Origin: Deltaproteobacteria bacterium
GTDB taxonomy: Bacteria; Desulfobacterota; DSM-4660; Desulfatiglandales; HGW-15
DNA: 51,408 nucleotides
Reading direction: 5' to 3'
Assembly (NCBI GenBank): GCA_016930795.1
Contig: JAFGFY010000154.1
Coordinates: 1 to 51,408, forward strand
The notes under the pieces were generated by a model that had not been told where the DNA came from, ran no database searches, and saw nothing but the letters and a program-made list of their open reading frames with translations. Made by a program: the position numbers and the translations under genes. Below, one piece after another: positions 34,993 through 43,332 of the stretch (its first letter is position 1; each line of letters begins with the position of its first letter).

Positions 34993-35602
34993 ATTTCATG
35001 TACTCCACAAAGCTCTTGACCGTTTTCGCAAGCCTCTTATGTCCAAATTCATTCAAGTAAGCCAAAAGGCGTCTCTCATCGACGTGGCTAAGATATTGCT
35101 CCTTGTCAATACGTATTCCGGAGAAGTCATCTGATGACTTCATGGAGGTATTGATATAAAAGTAGTCAAGAAGCGCCTTCTCTGGCTCGGCAACCTTAAA
35201 TCTTCTGCCGTTGTAATCAACCAATTTGTACCCAAACAGCAATCTGGGTCGTATGGTATGATAGATAAAGTCACCTACCTTGGTGCCAAAACTCATCGTC
35301 TTTCGGCTTGTGGCAGAAGTCAAGCCATATACGCTTTCCGGTATCATCTGGTAATATGAAAGCGCCATTTCAAAAGAAACATAAGAAGGATGATAAATTC
35401 GGTTGGCAATTTCGAAAAGAACATGCTCATCCACTGTTAGATCCGAAAATATGTAGTACCCCCGGATAATTTTCTTGATATATCCTTTGGTCTGCCATTC
35501 TACTAGCCTTCTGACACTAAAACTCCTTTCTACCTTTCTAATCTCATTGACAGAGACTATAGCATAAGGCTTGAAGGCATCCCTGAACTCACTGTATCGC
35601 AT
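34985..35602 (-). CDS. abiEi: AbiEi-type antitoxin / transcriptional regulator
   Basis: 205 residues. The N-terminal winged helix-turn-helix (SVNEIRKVERSFSVRRLVEW then QTKGYIKKIIRGYYIF) is the PF13338-type AbiEi wHTH. The C-terminal part (SYVSFEMALSYYQMIPESVY, FKVAEPEKALLDYFYI) matches the AbiEi antitoxin domain. These proteins bind inverted repeats in their own promoter and repress the pair. Two palindromes upstream fit that. The ribosome site GGGGA is 6-7 bases before the ATG. Together with AbiEii it is a complete, apparently intact toxin-antitoxin module. Confidence 0.85.
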   Translation of the reverse strand: MRYSEFRDAFKPYAIVSVNEIRKVERSFSVRRLVEWQTKGYIKKIIRGYYIFSDLTVDEHVLFEIANRIYHPSYVSFEMALSYYQMIPESVYGLTSATSRKTMSFGTKVGDFIYHTIRPRLLFGYKLVDYNGRRFKVAEPEKALLDYFYINTSMKSSDDFSGIRIDKEQYLSHVDERRLLAYLNEFGHKRLAKTVKSFVEYMKYA

Positions 35603-35617
35603 TATGTTTCCCCAAAA

Positions 35618-35672
35618 TGCTATTTATAGCACTTTTGTGAAACAAAATAACGACAATATTGACATCTGTCAA
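35618..35672 (-). promoter_or_regulatory. Palindromes in the abiE promoter region
   Basis: TGCTATTTATAGCA (35618-35631) lies 16 bases before the AbiEi start. TTGACATCTGTCAA (35659-35672) lies 27 bases further upstream. AbiEi-type antitoxins bind inverted repeats in their promoter, so these are candidate operators. Read on the minus strand, TTGACA in the second palindrome and TATAAA in the first could also be promoter boxes, but their spacing is too long for a clear call. Confidence 0.5.
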
Positions 35673-35700
35673 CCACAAAAAAATCCGGTATGAAATCGCA

Positions 35701-36534
35701 TTACAATTTTATACGACGCGGCTTCGCCGCTTCCTTCCCGGTATTTAGAAAATCCCTGGCCCGCCGGGCGCAACGTCTGGATTCTTCAAGAAGATTTTTA
35801 TATCGTTCATCCGTGTGTTGGCCCGTCTTTCTATCACCCCCATGATACCTCACCGAATAGAGAACCTTGGGGACATGATGAAACTTGCATCCTGCCATGG
35901 CAAATCGCAAATAATGGTCGTAATCGTTGGCCGACTGGTATCTCTCATCCATTAGTCCGACTTTGTGATGCCATTCGGTTTTATAAAGGTGACTGACACC
36001 GAGATGATACCACCGGGCAAAACAGGCCTCAAAACCGTAGTCAGGGAGCCTCATCTGCCTGATTATCCGTCCCTGGTCATCAACCACATTCATATCGGAA
36101 TACACAAAATCAGCATCGGTTTCCTCAAGAGCCAAAACCAACTCTTCAATCATATGGGGGTGAGGGAGATCATCTCCAACGATATAGGTACAGTAGTCAC
36201 CTGTCACTCGGTCCAAGCCTTCATTATACGTCCTCGTGGGGCCAATATCTTGCTGAAAAGTAATGGTACGCACCTCTCTGCCCAAAGGATAGACACGACT
36301 CTCTCTGCGGATTATATCTCCATTCTCAGCGATCTCTACTACAGGGCTGCACGTGCTATTGACGATTTCCAGGTCTAATCCCGCCAAGTATCCTTTAGTC
36401 CCGTCCGTGGAACCACCATCAACGATGATGATCTCCAGATTTGAGTATGTCTGGAAAAGACAGTGGTCTATACAGGCAGGAAGGTATTGGATCTGGTTAA
36501 AGGTAGGAATGACAATACTGACTTTATCATTCAT
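35701..36534 (-). CDS. GT2 glycosyltransferase
   Basis: About 277 residues from an ATG at 36534, beginning KVSIVIPTFNQIQYLPACID. An in-frame start 60 codons upstream would overlap the methyltransferase gene and gives non-family sequence. Nucleotide-binding IIIVDGGSTDGTKGYLAG is followed by a long insert (SRVYPLGREVRTITFQQDIG) and YIVGDDLPHPHMIEELV with the D-D pair. The catalytic region is SANDYDHYLRFAMAG. No membrane segment. The acceptor is unknown. There is no ribosome site of note. It is the last gene of the right-hand glycan block before the toxin-antitoxin interval, in line with its upstream methyltransferase. Confidence 0.85.
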   Translation of the reverse strand: MNDKVSIVIPTFNQIQYLPACIDHCLFQTYSNLEIIIVDGGSTDGTKGYLAGLDLEIVNSTCSPVVEIAENGDIIRRESRVYPLGREVRTITFQQDIGPTRTYNEGLDRVTGDYCTYIVGDDLPHPHMIEELVLALEETDADFVYSDMNVVDDQGRIIRQMRLPDYGFEACFARWYHLGVSHLYKTEWHHKVGLMDERYQSANDYDHYLRFAMAGCKFHHVPKVLYSVRYHGGDRKTGQHTDERYKNLLEESRRCARRARDFLNTGKEAAKPRRIKL

Positions 36535-36586
36535 AGGCGGGACAGGCACAAGAATGTCGAAAGTGTGTAACCAAAGCGAGCCACTA

Positions 36587-37714
36587 TCATTGAACCGGTC
36601 GAGTGGCCGAGAAGGCGAATCGCAAGATACCAATCTCGTCTCGATCGAAGTCACTAAATTGAGGGTGAAAGCTCTGCCATATTTCTTCCGATACATCCAT
36701 TTTAACCAAAACATCCCATTTATCGAGACGGAATCCCTGCGACAATGCCATCTGTCTGTGTTCGGGCGTGGTAACCTGGTTGTGAAAGTTGATGTCCCTT
36801 GCCAACTCGTACCATTCTTGTCTTGAATGTTCCAAGAATTTTAGGGGGTGGTATTCTTTGAAAGAGGAGAAGGTTCGGTGGTCCTGGGGGTCCACCAATC
36901 CAACCGTCTTCCCTCCCGGTCTGAGAACCCTGAATATCTCGCCGTAGCCCTTCTCCGGGTCTGGGACATGCTCAAAGACAGCATGATGAAGGACCAGATC
37001 AAAAGAAAATTCGGCAAACGGCAGGGCTGTGACCGAGCAAGGATAAAGAAGGTGGATCATATCTTTCCTAATGTTCAAGGTCTTCCCGTTTTGAATGAGC
37101 GGCCCATTTTGATAAATATCATGTTGCCATTTCTTTTTGGCCGTTTCTGCCAATCCGGTGTAAAATCGTTCAACCTCGGTCACGTCAGGGTATTGCAATC
37201 TGAAGGAGTGGTACTCCACAGAATAGACAGACCTGGCGCCCAAAACAGAGAGTAGTATTTCCACGCCCAAATGCCCGCCCGGCCCGACGTGGAGGATATC
37301 AAGACCCCCAAATGCCCGGACATAACCTTGATAAAAATCAATGACATCAAAAGCGTGACTGTAATCAAGTTTTTGCATGACCTCAAAGTAATTCATATCA
37401 CGTGTGAACCCTAGGGATTCTAGTTGAGCTGAAACCTGATCTCCGGCGGAAATGGTGGTAATAACGACAAGGTCGGTTGATGGATCTGTATCTTTAGGCG
37501 AGATAATGGGCCTGTCCCTCAAAAGACGTCCTTGTTTGGTGGGGTCGTTGTCTGCAAAGACTATGGGCAATGGGATCATTCTTCGTGTTAGTTCGTCAAA
37601 AAGGGCCTCGCCGTAACCAGCTGCGCCGAACAAGACGAGACGTTTAGAATCGGTGTCCTGCAGGCAAGAAAGCAATGCAGCAATGTCAAAGATTTTGTCT
37701 GAGAATTGATACAT
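36587..37714 (-). CDS. Methyltransferase with N-terminal Rossmann 'sensor' domain
   Basis: 375 residues in two parts. Residues 20-115 form a small dinucleotide-binding-like domain (LVLFGAAGYGEALFDELTRR, IVFADNDPTKQGRLL, DLVVITTISAG), similar in design to the first domain of the protein encoded at 37993. Residues 125-320 are a SAM methyltransferase: LDILHVGPGGHLGVEILLSV, SVYSVEYHSFR, LVLHHAVFEHVPDPEKGYGE and VLRPGGKTVGLVDP. Likely acts on a nucleotide-linked or glycan sugar. Its ATG is 2 bases after a decayed glycosyltransferase stop, so it once was the next gene in that operon. Confidence 0.82.
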   Translation of the reverse strand: MYQFSDKIFDIAALLSCLQDTDSKRLVLFGAAGYGEALFDELTRRMIPLPIVFADNDPTKQGRLLRDRPIISPKDTDPSTDLVVITTISAGDQVSAQLESLGFTRDMNYFEVMQKLDYSHAFDVIDFYQGYVRAFGGLDILHVGPGGHLGVEILLSVLGARSVYSVEYHSFRLQYPDVTEVERFYTGLAETAKKKWQHDIYQNGPLIQNGKTLNIRKDMIHLLYPCSVTALPFAEFSFDLVLHHAVFEHVPDPEKGYGEIFRVLRPGGKTVGLVDPQDHRTFSSFKEYHPLKFLEHSRQEWYELARDINFHNQVTTPEHRQMALSQGFRLDKWDVLVKMDVSEEIWQSFHPQFSDFDRDEIGILRFAFSATRPVQ

Positions 37715-37716
37715 CG

Positions 37717-37930
37717 TTATCCCTTATCTACAACCTTTTCGTAAAAATTGAGTATGTTCTCAACCTAATCCTCTATTGAGAACCTGTCCTTGTATAACTC
37801 TGAATTCGGCTCGGTAGCACTTGAAGGCATTACAGTCTCTCAACTTTTGGAGAAGATCGTCGCAGTCGTCAAGAACAAACCGAAATCCGTTCTTTGCGGT
37901 AACACGAGACCTTCGCAAAACGTTCCCTTT
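37717..37930 (-). pseudogene. 3' relic of a GT4-type glycosyltransferase
   Basis: On the minus strand one frame reads AKNGFRFVLDDCDDLLQKLR. After a frameshift near 37832 another reads LYKDRFSIED, then a TAG, then VENILNFYEKVVDKG and a stop. That is the usual end of GT4 enzymes (NGxxxxPxDxxxLxxKL ... RFSIExxVxxxLxxYxxV). The N-terminal three quarters are absent. The 278-base gap 37715-37992 holds nothing else recognisable. Confidence 0.65.
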
Positions 37931-37992
37931 TGTCGAATTTGTGTGTTAAATTTAAATCTATTAAACAAAAAAAGATATGTGTCGCCGCCTCC

Positions 37993-39003
37993 CTATCGAT
38001 ACTTCAATGAACAAATTTTTTCCGGCCAGTAACACCGAATACAAGGCAGAAAGGCCTGCTTGAGAGTGTTGAACACCTCCTCATCGAAAAAGGGGTGGTA
38101 TGTGTCCGTCCAGTACATTCTGGACGGATTGGGCTGCGGTTTTTCAAACGAGTTCCATTCACCGCTCCCCAAAAAATCGGAAATCCGCCGGATCGTCTTA
38201 TCGAAACAAAAATAGTAATCCTCGTACCGGACTTGGAATTTGTCTCGTATGTATTCCAACCACTTCGCATTGAGGGGGAGATAGGAACACAGAATATTCC
38301 ACTCCCTGGACGTGTGCTCCAGTCGGTAGCCGTCAGGTACCGGCGAAGGGGAGAGTATCTTCGCCCAGGAATAGTAGGAATCGAAGAGAAAGGAAATCTG
38401 GAACATGGTCTTGACGTACCTGTACTCCGGGTAGTGAAGGGGCTGCATGAAGTGGGATTTGACCATATACTTACTCCCGTTCCGCGAAGGCCGAAAACGA
38501 AAACGGCCGTCAGCGGAACGCTTCATACGATCCGTTGATCTTTCGTCAAAAACCGATGCATACCCCAGATCGAGACACGCTTGCAGATTCCTAATGGTGT
38601 AACCGGTGCCGGAGCGCGGCTGGGTTTCCAGAATCAAACGGACCCCGTTTGCATCTGTCGTTTCAAAAACAGTGACCACTTCACCAGCGAAGGAGCCGGC
38701 GATTTCTCCTAGTCGTTTCAAAATCAGTGGATAATGGAGTGGGGCGGTGGCGATGACAATCGCATCCCAACCCTCTACGTCCAAGCTGTTTAGGTTCTCG
38801 GATGTTATCCTTTGACAAATCCGATCTCCCAATATCTGGCTAAGCGCCTTGCTGGTGTTGGCTGCACCGAACAGACAGATCCGCTCCCAGCAGTGTTCTG
38901 CTGCAGCCGTGGCGATCTCGTGGGCGACTTGCGCCCGAAACCGACCGAAATTCTGGAGATAAGTATATTCCGGGACGGGAATGTCAAGGGACCGGTGGAT
39001 CAT
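37993..39003 (-). CDS. Sulfotransferase-like protein with N-terminal Rossmann domain
   Basis: 336 residues. Residues 40-115 form a small Rossmann-like domain (RICLFGAANTSKALSQILG, WDAIVIATAPLHYP) like that of the methyltransferase at 36587. From residue 122 the sequence VRLILETQPRSGTGYTIRN carries P-R-S-G-T, the PAPS 5'-phosphosulfate loop of sulfotransferases, followed by helices and YVKTMFQISFLFDSYYSW. Later VRYEDYYFCFDKTIRRISDF resembles the sulfotransferase R-Y-E-D-L segment. It may sulfate a glycan. The sulfate donor and acceptor are inferred, and a different P-loop transfer cannot be excluded. The gene is more GC-rich than the relic beside it. Confidence 0.65.
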   Translation of the reverse strand: MIHRSLDIPVPEYTYLQNFGRFRAQVAHEIATAAAEHCWERICLFGAANTSKALSQILGDRICQRITSENLNSLDVEGWDAIVIATAPLHYPLILKRLGEIAGSFAGEVVTVFETTDANGVRLILETQPRSGTGYTIRNLQACLDLGYASVFDERSTDRMKRSADGRFRFRPSRNGSKYMVKSHFMQPLHYPEYRYVKTMFQISFLFDSYYSWAKILSPSPVPDGYRLEHTSREWNILCSYLPLNAKWLEYIRDKFQVRYEDYYFCFDKTIRRISDFLGSGEWNSFEKPQPNPSRMYWTDTYHPFFDEEVFNTLKQAFLPCIRCYWPEKICSLKYR

Positions 39004-39104
39004 GCGAATTTGGCACCTTTATCCGTTGTCGCTCTGTTTTCAACTTGTGCCGAACCTAAAAACGGGTCGGGCCTTTATTACCGCCGGGCCGATATGCGCA
39101 GCAC

Positions 39105-40115
39105 CTAGCCGGCCAGCGATGCGAACACTTGGTCAAATGCCCGCGCCGAGTTTTCAATCCCGTATTGCGCCACAACGGTTTTCCGGGCGTTTCGGCTCAA
39201 AACGGCGCGGGCGTCCCGGTCTTGGTAAAGGGTTTCGCAATGGGTTACCAGTTCATCCGCACTGTGGGCGATCAGACCGGTCACACCGTGTTCAATGAGA
39301 TGTCGGGCCCCGGGCGAGGGGAACATCACGATGGGTAGGGCCGCGGCCATGGCCTCCTGGATGTTTAATTCTGCAGCGGCGTACGACTTCGCGGGCAGCT
39401 GGTAGCAATACAAATCAAGGGATGCATAGAACCCGACCATATCCCTGACAAACCCGAGGAAGACGAAACGATGCGAGTCATTGCCCAGTTGCTTTTCGAA
39501 TCCCTTTCTCAACTCGCCATCACCCGCGACCAAGAACTCGGCCTCTGGAATCTGGATGCGTTTGAGAACATCCACGATGTCTCCCGGACATTTGGAGCGG
39601 TTTAGGACACCGGCACGGCCGATCACAAATCCCGGACGGTCGGTGCGCTCGATCTTCAGAAATGGGGCCAAATCGGCGCCAGCGTTGATAACACAAACCT
39701 TGTGTTCCGGAATATCCCTGTTTTCCGGCAATCCTAACGCCGATGGAGTAACAAAGACGATCTTGTCGGCCAGCTCGATCTCGAATTGCCCTAGCACATA
39801 AGGCGGCTCGTACCCGTAAACATGGACGGTTACCATCTGGGGGATGCCAGTATTCCAATCCGCCAGATGCGTCATGAGATCCAGGGGCTGCCACCAGTGC
39901 CAATGCAACAAGTCATAGCGCTCACGGTGTATCAACCGTCGAACAGACCCGACAGACAGACACTCAAAATACGGTAGTCCGCTCACGTCCATGATCTCCC
40001 ACTTCGGTTGGATTCCGAGAATGTGATGGTCGTGGCGAGAAACCCGGCAGAGATTTCTCACAAACATCGCCGCTCCGCCCAGGGACATGCCAAGAATGAT
40101 GTTTAATATTTTCAA
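39105..40115 (-). CDS. GT4 glycosyltransferase
   Basis: 336 residues with a complete GT4 layout: KILNIILGMSLGGAAMFVRN, HWHWWQPLDLMTHLADWN, the donor domain start FVIGRAGVLNRSKCPGDIVD, LVAGDGELRKGFEKQL, and the E-x7-E motif in AELNIQEAMAAALPIVMFPS with a typical ending GARHLIEHGVTGLI. The ATG overlaps the upstream stop by 4 bases (ATGA), so translation is coupled. Composition is more GC-rich than the flagellin island. It likely adds one hexose to a lipid-linked or protein-linked chain. The linkage cannot be read from sequence. Confidence 0.88.
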   Translation of the reverse strand: MKILNIILGMSLGGAAMFVRNLCRVSRHDHHILGIQPKWEIMDVSGLPYFECLSVGSVRRLIHRERYDLLHWHWWQPLDLMTHLADWNTGIPQMVTVHVYGYEPPYVLGQFEIELADKIVFVTPSALGLPENRDIPEHKVCVINAGADLAPFLKIERTDRPGFVIGRAGVLNRSKCPGDIVDVLKRIQIPEAEFLVAGDGELRKGFEKQLGNDSHRFVFLGFVRDMVGFYASLDLYCYQLPAKSYAAAELNIQEAMAAALPIVMFPSPGARHLIEHGVTGLIAHSADELVTHCETLYQDRDARAVLSRNARKTVVAQYGIENSARAFDQVFASLAG

Positions 40116-41419
40116 CCCGCGGCTCCAGCTATCTGGGACTCCACGGCGGCTATGATCGATTCGAAATGGGCGTCAAAGCTATAAAGCATTTCAAAACAGC
40201 GAAAGGCGTTTTCCCGATACGTTTCGTATGCGGTGACAATTTTTTCTATGGCCTGACCGATAAACCGGCCGCTGATCTCAGGCAATACTTCGGCACACCC
40301 GTACCGATCGGCAATCCGCCGCAGGGATGGATAATCATTTGTTATAAAAGGAATCCCGCATCGGCAGTAATAAGCGAACTTGCCGGATGCCGTGCCAACA
40401 ACGGTATTGCCAGGCTCAGAGTCCCGGTAGAAACCAATGCCAATATCCCCGCCGGCAATGACTTGGTCAAGCTCCTCGTATTTGACTGGTCGGCTGGAAA
40501 CAAACACCCGTCCCTGATAGCGCGCCCGAATTGTCGTCATGAGTTGTGACGGATACCGCCATGTAACAGGATGGAAGGTATGCATCACAAGGACCCAGTC
40601 TTCTGGCCAATCGCATACCGTCGCTAACATCTCTTCGCACATCGCCCAGGGTTGAATGGAACCAGCATACAGGACTATCTTTTTATCGTCCGGAATATGA
40701 AACATGCGCCGCAGATAATCGCTCTTTCTCCGCACCGGCCGGCCCCGCACCGCACACGGAAGAAGGAGCATGTCGGTATGGGCGAGGCGATTGTGACGCC
40801 CCAAGATTTCCGCCCGAGCCTCGTCCTGGATGATGGTGGCAACACTTCGGTGGTGGTTCTTAATCTCCAGATGGCGCCCCACACAACGATCAAAGGACGT
40901 ATCGGCGAATAGAATCTCTAGATTCCAGTAAACCACCGGCACCTTTATTCGGCACTGTTCCTTTACGCGTGACGCCAGGTTAAGTCCATCGGTGTCAAAC
41001 CCGATGAAAAACGTATACTCAGCGCCGTTCATCCGGGCTGCGGCCGCCCGGGCCTGTGCCGATAAAACGATATGGTAACTGGTAAAAGGGTGCAGCCACC
41101 CGACGCTGCTCACCGGCCATCCCCAGTTACGGGTGTCGGCACGGGTTTCGACAAGCCGGACAACGTTGTGACCCAGCCGTTGCCAAGTCCCAACCACGTG
41201 TTTTCCGGCATGCTTTTCGTCAACTGCTTTTGTTATATCGATAACCCGAACCATTGCTGAATCAAATGTGACATCGTTTACGTTGATACACCGGTAAACG
41301 ATCAGATCGACAGCATAGCCCCTTTCCACCAGACATTCGACGGCATGGACAATGGTCGGGGAACTGCCGATCAAATACCGCTGCACAAATAGAGCGACCT
41401 TTTTATTTTTGACAATCAC
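40112..41419 (-). CDS. GT4-like glycosyltransferase
   Basis: About 435 residues. The N-terminal domain has KVALFVQRYLIGSSPTIVHA and later FFIGFDTDGLNLASRV and VPVVYWNLEILFAD. The donor domain begins IVLYAGSIQPWAMCEEMLAT. The donor-site region is EELDQVIAGGDIGIGFYRDS followed by GKFAYYCRCGIPFITND, in the position of the GT4 E-x7-E motif but without two clear Glu. The frame is open up to a TTG at 41473, overlapping the methyltransferase. A GTG at 41419 (VIVKNKKVALF) with GAGG 11 bases upstream is the likelier start. The acceptor is unknown. Confidence 0.78.
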   Translation of the reverse strand: MIVKNKKVALFVQRYLIGSSPTIVHAVECLVERGYAVDLIVYRCINVNDVTFDSAMVRVIDITKAVDEKHAGKHVVGTWQRLGHNVVRLVETRADTRNWGWPVSSVGWLHPFTSYHIVLSAQARAAAARMNGAEYTFFIGFDTDGLNLASRVKEQCRIKVPVVYWNLEILFADTSFDRCVGRHLEIKNHHRSVATIIQDEARAEILGRHNRLAHTDMLLLPCAVRGRPVRRKSDYLRRMFHIPDDKKIVLYAGSIQPWAMCEEMLATVCDWPEDWVLVMHTFHPVTWRYPSQLMTTIRARYQGRVFVSSRPVKYEELDQVIAGGDIGIGFYRDSEPGNTVVGTASGKFAYYCRCGIPFITNDYPSLRRIADRYGCAEVLPEISGRFIGQAIEKIVTAYETYRENAFRCFEMLYSFDAHFESIIAAVESQIAGAAG

Positions 41420-41453
41420 CCCAACCGGATCCTCTTCCTGGTTTTTCGCCCCA

Positions 41454-42218
41454 TCAACGTTGCCCCTGAGCAACCACCGTCATGTTCCAATGATTGACCG
41501 TCGGCGTGCCTTTTATTTGCAAAAATGGCAAGAGTGCAAGCAGGGCAAACCCTGTCTGGTTCAAAAGCAGACGCAATTCCTGGGGGAAGAAAAACCGCAC
41601 ACAGTGGGACTCTCGGTAATCAGCGAGGACCCGGTTTTCGGCGACAGATAGGACATGGTAGGCCACTGTTACCGTCTGGTTCGTAACATCCAGTTTCGGA
41701 GACGCCATCCGATAGATGGTCAGCCCGTCAACTTCTACCCGTTTGATGCGCTGATGGGGCCGTTGGGTCAAAACCGCCGGTCCGTACCACGCATCCCAAA
41801 TAAACAAGCCGCCGGGCTTGAGATGGCGGTGCACACAACCCAAAGCGGCAATCAGATCCGCATTTCTTGTCTGGTACCCCATGACGGCGAACATGGCGAT
41901 GGCCGCATCGAACGTTCGCTCCAGATTAAAGGACCGTAAATCGGCACGGTGCCACGCCATGTCCAGATGGGCGTCTTCGGCTTTGGCCCTTGCCTGGGCC
42001 AGCATCTCCTCTGATCGGTCAAGCCCTACCACGCTATAACCTTTGCTCACCAAATCCAGCGAATGGCCACCAGTTCCGCATCCCACGTCAAGCACCTGTT
42101 GGATCGAAGAGGCGCTGTTGCACTGCCAAAGGGTTTCCAGGTATCTGCATTCAGCCGCATAATCCTTATCCGTATACAGAGCATCGTAGGCCTCCGCATA
42201 CTTCTCAAACACCGTCAT
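41454..42218 (-). CDS. Class I SAM-dependent methyltransferase
   Basis: About 254 residues from the ATG at 42218 (MTVFEKYAEAYDALYTDKDY). Frame extension to 42266 lies inside the aminotransferase gene. Motif I is VLDVGCGTGGHSLDLVSKGY, motif II VVGLDRSEEMLAQAR, then FDAAIAMFAVMGYQTRNADL and LKPGGLFIWDAWYG. The tail (VRFFFPQELRLLLNQTGF) is typical of sugar N- or O-methyltransferases such as TylM1/DesVI. With the aminotransferase overlapping by 14 bases, N-methylation of the amino sugar it makes is an attractive guess, not proof. Confidence 0.85.
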   Translation of the reverse strand: MTVFEKYAEAYDALYTDKDYAAECRYLETLWQCNSASSIQQVLDVGCGTGGHSLDLVSKGYSVVGLDRSEEMLAQARAKAEDAHLDMAWHRADLRSFNLERTFDAAIAMFAVMGYQTRNADLIAALGCVHRHLKPGGLFIWDAWYGPAVLTQRPHQRIKRVEVDGLTIYRMASPKLDVTNQTVTVAYHVLSVAENRVLADYRESHCVRFFFPQELRLLLNQTGFALLALLPFLQIKGTPTVNHWNMTVVAQGQR

Positions 42219-43332
42219 TTTCAGCCCCCATGAGGACCTCTCGCAGCGCATCACACACCGTTGCAATCTGTCCGGCAGTCAATGCCATGCCGCTCGGCAG
42301 ATAAAGCCCCCGCCGTGCCAAATTTTCGGCAACCGGATACCTCTCGCCGTCAAACAGGCGCATCCGCTTAAAAACCGGCTGCTCATGCATAGGCCAGAAA
42401 AAAGGGCGTGTCTGAACCCCGTAAGGCTTTAAGCGGGCTGCCAACTCGAAGGCATCCATAGATACCTCGTCCGCCAAAACAAACCCGTTGACCCAATAAA
42501 CTGGCCTTGCCCAATCTCTCACTGTTTGCAACTTAATTCCCTCGATATCCTTTAACCTTTTTCGATATTCTTCTCCCTGCCATATCTTACGCTTAACTAA
42601 TTCATCTACTCTTTCCATTTGAGCCACACCAACAGCTGCCTGCAAATTGGTCAAACGGAAGTTATATCCCAGTTCGTCATGTAAAAACCGCTGTGTGGGC
42701 TGAAAACACAAATTCCTCATTGCCTGTACTCGTTCCGCCAACCGGCTGTCATCAGTGACCACCATTCCCCCTTCACCAGTAGTTACAATCTTGTTAGCAT
42801 AGAAGCTGAAGGCAGCTATATGACCAATAGACCCACATTTTCGACCTTTGTATTCTGCACCGTGGGCTTCTGCGGCATCTTCAATGACATGCAGCCTATG
42901 ATGATCAGCTAATTCCAGAAGGGGCTCCATATCAACCGGATGCCCGTACATGTGCACAGGCATTACAGCCTTAGTTTTAGGACCAATCTTCCGGGCCACC
43001 TGGTCAACATCAATGTTCCAGGTCTCACTTTCAACATCAACGAGAACAGGTTTCAGTCCATTCCTCACCACAGCCATGGCGCACGAGATGATGGTGAAAG
43101 CCGGAATAATGACTTCATCGCCCGGCTCTATCTCCAACGCCGCTATACTCACCTCAAGAGCTGCCGTGCCGCTGGAGACTGCGACCCCCTGCTTTACTCC
43201 GACGAACTCGGCAAAAATCTCTTCAAAGCGCCGAACCAAAGACCCCTCGCTGGAGATCCATCTCGTCTCGACGCACTCGACGAGCAGCTCCTTCTCACGG
43301 TCCGTGAACAATGGTTCATTAACGGGTATCAT
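42205..43332 (-). CDS. DegT/DnrJ/EryC1-type sugar aminotransferase
   Basis: 375 residues, usual for PLP-dependent NDP-ketosugar aminotransferases such as perosamine synthetase. Motifs: AVSSGTAALEVSIAALEI, IIPAFTIISCAMAV, VHMYGHPVDMEPL, IEDAAEAHGA with the Asp that contacts the PLP ring, and FSFYANKIVTTGEGGM, where K181 is the PLP lysine. The C-terminus has YWVNGFVLADE and TRPFFWPMHEQP, as in 4-aminosugar enzymes. It would turn a nucleotide 4-keto sugar into an amino sugar. The dehydratase that makes the keto sugar is not in the window. The start overlaps the cupin stop by 4 bases. Confidence 0.9.
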   Translation of the reverse strand: MIPVNEPLFTDREKELLVECVETRWISSEGSLVRRFEEIFAEFVGVKQGVAVSSGTAALEVSIAALEIEPGDEVIIPAFTIISCAMAVVRNGLKPVLVDVESETWNIDVDQVARKIGPKTKAVMPVHMYGHPVDMEPLLELADHHRLHVIEDAAEAHGAEYKGRKCGSIGHIAAFSFYANKIVTTGEGGMVVTDDSRLAERVQAMRNLCFQPTQRFLHDELGYNFRLTNLQAAVGVAQMERVDELVKRKIWQGEEYRKRLKDIEGIKLQTVRDWARPVYWVNGFVLADEVSMDAFELAARLKPYGVQTRPFFWPMHEQPVFKRMRLFDGERYPVAENLARRGLYLPSGMALTAGQIATVCDALREVLMGAENDGV

